7,414 nucleotides of DNA. Origin: Acidobacteriota bacterium. Lineage in GTDB: Bacteria; Actinomycetota; Acidimicrobiia; Spongiisociales; UBA5794. A model generated the notes under the pieces. That model was not told where the DNA came from. It was given only the letters and a program-made list of their open reading frames with translations, and did no database searches. Position 1 is the stretch's first letter. Each line of letters starts with the position of its first letter. Position numbers and translations under genes: made by a program. This document shows positions 1 to 4,312 of the stretch, piece by piece. Location: assembly GCA_022574065.1 (NCBI GenBank), contig JACZST010000093.1, positions 1-7,414 on the forward strand, given 5' to 3'.

Positions 1-608
1 TCGGTCAGCGGGACCTCGACCGTGCTCCGTTTTGCCGACTCCAGCGATCCGATGATCAACGAGACGGCAACAGTTCGGTCGATCATCTGCCCCGCCTGCG
101 GGTACTCGGGAACGGGAACGCCATTATCGACGAGCACCGCACCCTCGTATGCGGGGTCGTCGATGACGTTGCGGTCCCAATCGTCGAGCACAACGCCAAG
201 CAACACCTCGTCGATCGTGATCGGAACCGCCAGCTCGACGGGTGACCACCATGAAATCACCCAGCCGGTGAAGTCGGTAAACAATCCACCACTGCGCCGT
301 GCTTCAATCGCAGAGGCGGCGAGCTGGTCCTCATCGACCTCCAGGCCAACCGTCGACCCAACAACGGTCACCTCCTCGCCATCCACCGAGAACGTCGCCG
401 GCTCGGTTGCGAGTCGCTCCTCATACCCGGCCATAGCAGCGGCGGCGGCGGCAACCGAAAGGCCAGACAGATCAACACCGCCGGCCGAGACAGACCGCCC
501 CACCTTGTCCTGGTTGACCCATTCGTCATATCCGAAGCGAGCCGCGACCACGACCAGGGCGAACGCGGGGATACCGATAGCGATCCCCAACAAGATTCGT
601 CGCATCAT
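1..608 (-). CDS. VanW-family / YoaR-like envelope protein, N-terminal part (cut by window edge)
   Basis: The first 202 codons of a minus-strand gene that continues past base 1. The frame opens after a TGA at 624-626. It starts at ATG 608-606 or the next codon ATG 605-603; the G-rich ribosome site (AGGGGG) abuts the first ATG, so the second has the better spacing. Residues about 5-24 form one hydrophobic segment after two arginines, a signal anchor or signal peptide. A motif follows at residues 43-51 (GGVDLSGLS), then an alanine run and a segment alternating between beta-like and acidic stretches. This is the pattern of the putative peptidoglycan-binding domain (PG_binding_4) that precedes VanW domains in actinobacterial and clostridial proteins. 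The VanW domain itself would lie outside the window. The protein is probably exported and acts at the cell wall; the substrate is unknown. The family call rests on motif recognition only. The gene lies 194 bases downstream of whiB on the same strand. Confidence 0.72.
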   Translation of the reverse strand, partial: MMRRILLGIAIGIPAFALVVVAARFGYDEWVNQDKVGRSVSAGGVDLSGLSVAAAAAAMAGYEERLATEPATFSVDGEEVTVVGSTVGLEVDEDQLAASAIEARRSGGLFTDFTGWVISWWSPVELAVPITIDEVLLGVVLDDWDRNVIDDPAYEGAVLVDNGVPVPEYPQAGQMIDRTVAVSLIIGSLESAKRSTVEVPLT

Positions 609-704
609 CCCCCTACGCCGGGCTCATGCAGCGGCGGGAGTTTACGACTCTTTGCGAAGCAGCGGTTGCCATCTCGACCACCCCCTTTGGCGCTGTGTCC
701 GGGT

Positions 705-721
705 CGCTCCAGTCTGGAGCG
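705..721. promoter_or_regulatory. 17-bp near-perfect palindrome between whiB and the VanW-family gene
   Basis: Arms CGCTCCAG (705-712) and CTGGAGCG (714-721) are exact inverted repeats around one base. The site is about 100 bases upstream of the VanW-type start and 82 bases after the whiB stop. No T-run follows on the minus strand, so it is not a canonical intrinsic terminator. The symmetry would suit a dimeric repressor or activator, or a weak RNA hairpin. The binder is unknown. Confidence 0.4.
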
Positions 722-802
722 GCATGATCGCAGGCTCGGATGGCCGGCGTGGGTTCGAGGGCGACCTAGTCGATCCTGGTAATCACCAAGAGGCGATGAG
801 GC

Positions 803-1081
803 TCAGCTGGCCTTGCGACGGGCTTGATCGCGGATGCGACGCCGCAGGCGGCGGCGTTCGTTGGAATCGAGTCCGCCCCAGACCCCTTCCGGCTGATTGG
901 TCGACAGGGCGTACTGGAGGCAAGAATCAGCGACGGGGCACGTGTCGCAAATCGCCTTTGCCTCGAGCGTGGCGTCCTCGGATTCGTCCGTCGGGAAGAA
1001 AACGGCGACGTCGAGATTCCGACACGCGGCATCCTCCCGCCACGGCTCCTGCGGTTCCCACAACGTCTCCAGCGCCAGCAT
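803..1081 (-). CDS. WhiB-family iron-sulfur transcriptional regulator
   Basis: A 92-residue Wbl protein, a normal family length. Four cysteines at 20, 45, 48 and 54 (C-X24-C-X2-C-X5-C) are the 4Fe-4S ligands, inside the recognisable context WREDAACR, ICDTCPVADSC and Y57. The turn GVWGG at 66-70 is the family signature and is followed by a strongly basic tail (residues 76-90) that contacts DNA. Wbl proteins of this class usually bind region 4 of the main sigma factor and respond to redox state or nitric oxide. Which subfamily this is (WhiB1, WhiB2 or other) cannot be decided here. The ATG at 1081 is the only ATG in the frame, whose upstream TGA lies at 1115-1117. The ribosome site is weak. The gene is divergent from the FHA gene and upstream of the VanW-type gene on the same strand. 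Confidence 0.95.
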   Translation of the reverse strand: MLALETLWEPQEPWREDAACRNLDVAVFFPTDESEDATLEAKAICDTCPVADSCLQYALSTNQPEGVWGGLDSNERRRLRRRIRDQARRKAS

Positions 1082-1188
1082 GGTCCAACAAGCCCCTGTT
1101 CTCTCGTTCAGCAGTCAACGCCGGACCCCGGATCGGTGTTCCCACAATCGCTTGCGCAGCGTTGCTTCACACCCCGTCATCGACCAAC

Positions 1189-1217
1189 TTCTGTCAACAG
1201 CGGGAAATGGCTAGATT
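1189..1217 (+). promoter_or_regulatory. possible promoter of the FHA-protein gene
   Basis: TTCTGT (1189-1194), 17 bases, then TAGATT (1212-1217), a TAnnnT-type -10 box. Transcription would start near 1224, leaving a short leader before the GTG at 1250. The -35 match is poor (3 of 6). It lies in the 168-base divergent gap between whiB and the FHA gene; no convincing promoter was found there for whiB. Confidence 0.3.
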
Positions 1218-1249
1218 GCTGGCCTCGTCGAGTCGAACCCCGGGGGATC

Positions 1250-1783
1250 GTGGACCTGAAGGTCGAATACGATGGACAAGAACACACCGTCGCCGAAGGG
1301 CAGACGGCTGTGATAGGCGCCGACGTCGGCGCTACCGTCCCCGTGTCGAAACCCGGCATCTCCCGCCGTCATGCCATCGTCAAACACGACGGCAACCACT
1401 GGGTAGTAGAGGATGCCTCGAGCAGAAATGGCACCTTCCATAGCGGCTCGCGTATCCAGTTCCTTGACATCGACGGCGTGACCACCATCAGACTCGGTCA
1501 TCCGACCGAGGGCCCGGAGATCGTCCTCACTCCTGCCGACGTTGCCCCGGAGACCAGGGTGGCCACCAGAGTCGCGCCCCTCGCCAGTCCGGTCGGGAGC
1601 AATTCCGCATCGGGGAGTGAGAAGCCGGTGATGGACCCGCGCCTCGATGACCTGATCAAAGCACTCAACGACAGTGCATCATCGGTGAAGGGTCTGACCT
1701 GGTCGGTGTGGGCGATGATCGCGGTCACCGCAGCCCTCGTCGTCCTGACGCTGTTCGTCGCCATCGTCGGCAACGGCTCCTGA
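1250..1783 (+). CDS. FHA-domain protein with C-terminal membrane anchor
   Basis: 177 residues from GTG 1250, preceded by GGGGGA at 1242-1247 at short spacing. The frame is open far upstream, but that part overlaps whiB on the other strand and has no FHA-like content, so the GTG is preferred. The FHA domain is residues about 3-94: GISRRHA (36-42) supplies Ser38 and His41, and SSRNGT (57-62) supplies Asn60 and Gly61. FHA domains bind phosphothreonine peptides made by Ser/Thr kinases. The arginine that normally follows the first glycine (G-R) is Ala24 here. A Pro/Ser/Thr-rich linker (95-127) contains a short TRVATRV repeat. A small helix (about 129-146) follows, then one hydrophobic segment (151-173) ending almost at the C-terminus, so the FHA domain most likely faces the cytoplasm from a tail anchor. 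No enzyme domain is present; an adaptor role is inferred. The stop is 7 bases from the convergent bpa stop. Confidence 0.85.
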   Translation: MDLKVEYDGQEHTVAEGQTAVIGADVGATVPVSKPGISRRHAIVKHDGNHWVVEDASSRNGTFHSGSRIQFLDIDGVTTIRLGHPTEGPEIVLTPADVAPETRVATRVAPLASPVGSNSASGSEKPVMDPRLDDLIKALNDSASSVKGLTWSVWAMIAVTAALVVLTLFVAIVGNGS

Positions 1784-1790
1784 ACTGCCC

Positions 1791-2282
1791 TCAGAGGTAG
1801 AGACCGCTCGAATCGTCCTCATCCGAGCTTTGCGGTGCCTCGAGGGCCCGCCGGCGCCGCATCTGCTCGAGCTGGGCCTGCGCCGACATCTGCTGGGTCA
1901 GCAATGACGCCTGGATGCCATGGAAGAGCCCTTCGAGCCACCCGACCAGCTGGGCCTGGGCGATCCGCAGCTCAGACTCGGTCGGGATTTCCCTCTCCAG
2001 CGGGAGAAAGATCGCGTCCAGTTCCTCCTTGAGGTCGTCGGACAACACGTCGCGTAGCTCGTCGATCGAATTGTGATAGATGACGATGAGACGCCGCCGA
2101 CCCTGATCGTCGAGACCGGATGCACGAACCTCCTCCAACATCGCTCGCGTCATCGAGGCGATCCGGATCAGCTTCGACGGCTCGGTGACAAACGGCCCAT
2201 CGGCGTCATCCTCCGCCGCAGGGTCGTCGGCGTCCACGACCTGCGGCGTAACCGGCGCGTCCACGGGTTCGTTCGAAGACAT
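1791..2282 (-). CDS. bpa: bacterial proteasome activator Bpa (PafE)
   Basis: A 163-residue protein of the Bpa/PafE family (formerly DUF2587; Rv3780 in Mycobacterium tuberculosis). The family forms a dodecameric ATP-independent ring that docks on the 20S proteasome and opens its gate for unfolded substrates. Visible here: an acidic disordered N-terminus (1-34); a helical core from about 35 with SKLIRIASMTRAML (36-49), GRRRLIVIYHNSIDELRDVL (61-80) and AQLVGWLEGLFHGIQASLL (110-128), the four-helix bundle; a Gln/Arg-rich helix (129-146); and an acidic tail ending GLYL (160-163). The C-terminal tetrapeptide with penultimate Tyr corresponds to the GQYL proteasome-docking motif; Gln is replaced by Leu. 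The presence of bpa predicts a 20S proteasome (prcBA) elsewhere in the genome. No Shine-Dalgarno is seen, and a -10-like box sits just before the ATG. The gene converges on the FHA gene. Confidence 0.93.
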   Translation of the reverse strand: MSSNEPVDAPVTPQVVDADDPAAEDDADGPFVTEPSKLIRIASMTRAMLEEVRASGLDDQGRRRLIVIYHNSIDELRDVLSDDLKEELDAIFLPLEREIPTESELRIAQAQLVGWLEGLFHGIQASLLTQQMSAQAQLEQMRRRRALEAPQSSDEDDSSGLYL

Positions 2283-2288
2283 GGGTGC

Positions 2289-2294
2289 AGCTTA
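2289..2294 (-). promoter_or_regulatory. probable -10 box for a leaderless bpa transcript
   Basis: On the minus strand TAAGCT (TAnnnT type) ends 6 bases before the bpa ATG, so transcription would start at or next to the start codon. This agrees with the lack of a ribosome site. No good -35 box was found at 17-18 bases. Confidence 0.45.
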
Positions 2295-2326
2295 CGGGGA
2301 ATCGGCACAGCAACGTCCAGTGCCGG

Positions 2327-2441
2327 TTCGTCTCTCCCGCGACGGGAGACGCGGAGAGCCCACAGGCCTGACGCGGTGGGGTTTTTGGTGGGTCACGATC
2401 GCTCGAGCTCAGGCGCGACCGGCGGGCTCCCAAAGCCCCCT
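2327..2441 (+). repeat. structured intergenic repeat, copy A, left part (interrupted by the IS110 element)
   Basis: Aligns with the reverse complement of 7301-7409. Shared blocks in order: TTCGTYTCTC at the start; a hairpin (TCTCCCG 2333-2339, loop CGA, CGGGAGA 2343-2349) whose partner in copy B is CTCGC/GCGAG (7383-7399); GACGCG; a G-run followed by TTTGG or TTTTTGG; a TCAG(G/T)CGCG block; and CTCCCAAAGCCCC at 2428-2440 against CTCCCAGAGCCTC in copy B (11 of 13). The match stops at the CT core (2440-2441), where the mobile element begins, and resumes at 3911. The middle part is diverged; the end blocks are clear. This stretch is the upstream region of bpa. Confidence 0.7.
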
Positions 2442-2450
2442 AATGGGTGT

Positions 2451-2640
2451 GCACTGGCTTGTTGTGGCAGGCTGGTAGCTGAGCCGCCGGCCGGTGAGCA
2501 CTATTGCCCCCTGGAGCGTTGATTCCTAAGCGGAGATTGTGCCCCGGCCGGTTGGTGAGGGATGCCTGAGAGCGCTCATGGGGTGTCGTGCCGTTGAGCA
2601 CTGGTCCATTAGGTCGCAGCTGGGTTCCCTTCGGCTCGCA
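2451..2640 (+). ncRNA. IS110 bridge RNA (target- and donor-guide RNA)
   Basis: Upstream of the transposase on the same strand; ends are approximate. A 5' hairpin (GGCT 2470-2473 with AGCC 2482-2485) comes first. The target-binding loop is closed by CCGGCCGG (2487-2494 with 2544-2551) and GCAC/GTGC (2498-2501 with 2539-2542). It holds left target guide GCCCCCT (2506-2512), identical to target 2435-2441, and right target guide AGCGGAG (2529-2535), complementary to 3909-3915. The donor-binding loop, closed more weakly (GCG 2572-2574 with CGC 2615-2617), holds left donor guide CATGGGGTGTC (2577-2587), identical to the element's right end 3899-3909, and right donor guide CCATTAG (2606-2612), complementary to 2440-2446. 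Both loops carry an inner hairpin with the same CGTTGA apex. In characterised IS110 elements such as IS621 this RNA binds the recombinase and pairs with both DNA partners to direct recombination. Here the function is inferred, but the matches are seen directly. Confidence 0.92.
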
Positions 2641-2652
2641 GACGGAACGGAG

Positions 2653-2659
2653 AAAGGAG
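2653..2659 (+). promoter_or_regulatory. ribosome binding site of the IS110 transposase
   Basis: AAAGGAG ends 5 bases before ATG 2665 and fixes that start, although the frame is open upstream to 2539 through the bridge RNA region. Confidence 0.85.
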
Positions 2660-2664
2660 TTGCG

Positions 2665-3888
2665 ATGATTTTTGTGGGTGACGATTGGGCCGAGGCTCAC
2701 CATGACGTGTGTGTGATGGATGAGGCCGGTGCCCGGTTGGCGTTTCGACGGTTCCCCGAAGGGATCGAGGGTGTTGCTGGCTTTCACGATCTGGTTGGTG
2801 AACATGTTTCGGATCCGTCCCAGGTGGTGGTCGGGATCGAAACCGACCGCGGCTTGTGGGTCCATGCTCTGGTGGCTGCTGGTTATCAGGTGTATGCGGT
2901 CAACCCAAAGTCGGTGTCTCGGTATCGGGACCGGCATCGTGTGAGTGGCTCGAAGTCGGATCGCGGCGATGCGAAGCTGCTTGCAGATCTGGTACGTACC
3001 GATCGGCATAATCACCGTCCCGTCGCTGGCGACTCGCCACAAGGCGAGGGCATAAAAGTGTTGGCTCGAGCCCATCAGGGCCTCATCTGGGAGAGGAAAC
3101 GGCACACCAATCGTCTCCGCTCCGCGTTACGGGAGTACTACCCCGCAGCATTAGAAACATTCGAGAGTCTCGCCGACCGAGACACCCTGGCGGTGCTTAA
3201 CAAAGCGCCATCTCCCAGAGAGGGTGCCCACCTGACGATCCCTCAAATCAAAGCAACGTTGAAACGAGGCGGCCGGCAACGGAACCTGGATCGACGTGCC
3301 GCCGACATCCAGATGGGCCTACGAGCGGTGCATCTGGAAGCCCCCGGCCCGGTCACAGAAGCGTTCGCGGCAACAACCCGATCTGCAGTGGCGGTCATCT
3401 CGGAGATCAACCTACAGATCGCGCAGCTTGAAAAGACCCTCGAAGACTCTTTTGAGCAGCACCCGGACGCCGCCATCTACCTCTCCATGCCAGGACTCGG
3501 TGATGTCCTCGGCGCCCGGGTACTCGGCGAATTCGGGGACGACCCCGAACGGTTCACCGACGTCAAGTCTCGCAGGAACTACGCCGCCACGTCACCGCTG
3601 ACCATCGCCTCAGGGAAGACAAAGACGGTCACCGCCCGCTACGTCCGCAACAACCATCTCTACGACGCTGCCATACGATGGGCGTTCTGCTCGCTCACCA
3701 CCAGCCCCGGCTGCCGAGCGTTCTACGACCAACGACGAGCCAACCAAGACACCCACTACCAAGCCCTCAGAGCACTCTCCAACCGGCTCGTCGGCATCCT
3801 CCACGGCTGCCTCAAACACGGAACCCACTACAACGAGAACACCGCCTGGGCCCACCGCCAACCAACAACCACCAACATCGCAGCTTGA
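2665..3888 (+). CDS. IS110-family RNA-guided recombinase (transposase)
   Basis: 407 residues, full length for the family. The N-terminal DEDD (RuvC-like) domain covers about 1-160: VGDDWAEAHHD (4-14) supplies the first Asp (Asp7; usually GID, here GDD), VVVGIETD (54-61) supplies Glu59, and KSDRGDAKLLADL (97-109) supplies Asp99 and Asp102. The spacing matches the IS621 catalytic set. A helical, probably coiled-coil linker follows (about 235-265). The C-terminal Transposase_20 domain (about 270-385) has LSMPGLGDVLGARVLGEFGD (273-292) and TIASGKTK (313-320); Ser316 is the likely nucleophilic serine. The tail (390-407) is Thr/Asn-rich. Family members excise the element as a circle and insert it at a sequence chosen by the bridge RNA. 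Start by the strong ribosome site at 2653-2659. The TGA stop lies inside the -35 box of the junction promoter. Third codon positions drift from G/T-rich at the start to C/A-rich at the end. Confidence 0.96.
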   Translation: MIFVGDDWAEAHHDVCVMDEAGARLAFRRFPEGIEGVAGFHDLVGEHVSDPSQVVVGIETDRGLWVHALVAAGYQVYAVNPKSVSRYRDRHRVSGSKSDRGDAKLLADLVRTDRHNHRPVAGDSPQGEGIKVLARAHQGLIWERKRHTNRLRSALREYYPAALETFESLADRDTLAVLNKAPSPREGAHLTIPQIKATLKRGGRQRNLDRRAADIQMGLRAVHLEAPGPVTEAFAATTRSAVAVISEINLQIAQLEKTLEDSFEQHPDAAIYLSMPGLGDVLGARVLGEFGDDPERFTDVKSRRNYAATSPLTIASGKTKTVTARYVRNNHLYDAAIRWAFCSLTTSPGCRAFYDQRRANQDTHYQALRALSNRLVGILHGCLKHGTHYNENTAWAHRQPTTTNIAA

Positions 3889-3910
3889 CAACTACACCCA
3901 TGGGGTGTCT
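3885..3910 (+). promoter_or_regulatory. right-end half of a junction promoter (-35 box) of the IS110 circle
   Basis: TTGACA (3885-3890), a perfect -35 consensus, lies 17 bases before T3908. In a circularised element T3908, the CT core and AAT (2442-2444) form TCTAAT, a 5 of 6 match to TATAAT at ideal spacing. In the inserted state the same position reads TCTCCG, which is not a -10 box. The promoter would therefore work only in the circle or in tandem copies and would transcribe the bridge RNA and transposase. Confidence 0.8.
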
Positions 3911-3970
3911 CCGCTCGCCGGCTCCGCCCGCTCGCGCCTCCCCCGCGCCCCTGCCGCTTGCGGGAGAGGC
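3909..3970 (+). repeat. structured intergenic repeat, copy A, right part
   Basis: Continues copy A after the IS110 element. CCGCTCGC (3911-3918), 11 bases, then GCTCGCGCCTCCCCC (3930-3944). Copy B has the same two blocks (one base different) with exactly the same 11-base spacing. The 11 bases form the core of a small hairpin, as they do in copy B with different bases. The last hairpin is GCCTCCCCCGC (3936-3946) with GCGGGAGAGGC (3960-3970), 10 of 11 paired. It ends 51 bases before gatC. Confidence 0.8.
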
Positions 3971-3980
3971 AAGGACTTCT

Positions 3981-4008
3981 CTTGCGACTTGCGACTCGCG
4001 ACTCTCGG
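3981..4008 (+). repeat. tandem 7-bp repeat upstream of gatC
   Basis: Four head-to-tail heptamers: CTTGCGA, CTTGCGA, CTCGCGA, CTCTCGG. The array ends one base-step before the -10 box of gatC and covers the -35 region. It may be a binding site for a multimeric regulator or simple slippage; the sequence does not decide. Confidence 0.65.
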
Positions 4009-4014
4009 TACCAT
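4009..4014 (+). promoter_or_regulatory. probable -10 box for a leaderless gatCAB transcript
   Basis: TACCAT (TAnnnT) ends 7 bases before the gatC ATG, the distance at which transcription would begin on the A of the start codon. No Shine-Dalgarno precedes gatC. TTGCGA hexamers within the heptamer array are at 14 and 21 bases, neither the ideal -35 distance. Confidence 0.5.
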
Positions 4015-4021
4015 CCCCCTC

Positions 4022-4312
4022 ATGCCTGTCGACTTCGATATCTCCAGGGTCGCCCACCTTGCCCGCATTGCCCTCACCGACGATGAGCTGGAGCGATACA
4101 GCGAGCAGCTGGAGCAGATTCTCGAGCATGCCGCTCGCGTCCAGGGCCTGCCGACCGACGGGATCGAACCGACCTCACACCCGCTCACAATGGTGAACGC
4201 CTTCCGCTCTGACGAGGTCACGGCGTGTCTCGACCGTGACGAGATCCTCGCCGAGGCTCCCGATCCCGAAGACGGCTACTTCAGGGTCCCCAAAATCCTC
4301 GGCGACGAATGA
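4022..4312 (+). CDS. gatC: aspartyl/glutamyl-tRNA amidotransferase subunit C
   Basis: 96 residues, the usual GatC length. The N-terminus, DFDISRVAHLARIALTDDEL (4-23), and the following helix YSEQLEQILEHAARVQGL (26-43) are typical. The segment after it, with TSHPL (51-55), FRSDEV (61-66) and YFRVPKIL (86-93), wraps around the GatA-GatB interface. GatC stabilises the heterotrimer that converts Glu-tRNA(Gln) and Asp-tRNA(Asn) to Gln-tRNA(Gln) and Asn-tRNA(Asn). ATG 4022 fits the family N-terminus. A GTG at 3905 in the same frame lies inside the right end of the insertion sequence and is not credible. The gene is first in the operon and overlaps gatA by 4 bases (ATGA). It is probably transcribed without a leader from the box at 4009. 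Confidence 0.95.
   Translation: MPVDFDISRVAHLARIALTDDELERYSEQLEQILEHAARVQGLPTDGIEPTSHPLTMVNAFRSDEVTACLDRDEILAEAPDPEDGYFRVPKILGDE

Larger units (their letters stand above)
2442..3910 (+). mobile_element. IS110-family insertion sequence (IS110 subgroup), apparently complete
   Basis: A 1469-bp element between two CT core dinucleotides (2440-2441 and 3909-3910, one counted). It has a 223-nt left non-coding end holding a bridge RNA, one transposase gene, and a right end of only 20 nt after the stop codon. There are no terminal inverted repeats, as expected for the IS110 subgroup. The boundaries rest on three independent signs. First, deleting the element restores a repeat seen intact at 7251-7409. 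Second, the guides in the left end match exactly these junctions. Third, joining right to left ends creates a consensus-like promoter. The gene, RNA and ends are all intact, so it may still be active. It sits between bpa and gatC and does not touch the presumed gatC promoter. Confidence 0.93.

Noticed and set aside
824..1249. Upstream extension of the FHA reading frame to ATG 824
   Set aside because: It overlaps nearly all of whiB on the opposite strand and has no recognisable content. GTG 1250 begins right at the FHA domain.
22..1443. Long plus-strand open frame of 473 codons
   Set aside because: It lies opposite the VanW-family gene and whiB and out of frame with the FHA gene. Its translation is low-complexity and Ser/Arg-rich with no domain. 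It is a high-GC shadow frame.
2539..2664. N-terminal extension of the transposase
   Set aside because: The extra residues come from the bridge RNA region. The strong ribosome site and the family N-terminus both place the start at 2665.
2440..3105. Minus-strand open frame of 221 codons across the bridge RNA and the 5' half of the transposase
   Set aside because: Shadow of the element; no recognisable domain and no ribosome site considered convincing.
2445..3908. Similar ends ATGGGTGT and ATGGGGTGT as terminal repeats
   Set aside because: They are in direct, not inverted, orientation and are explained as the two donor halves read by the donor guides. The IS110 subgroup has no terminal inverted repeats.
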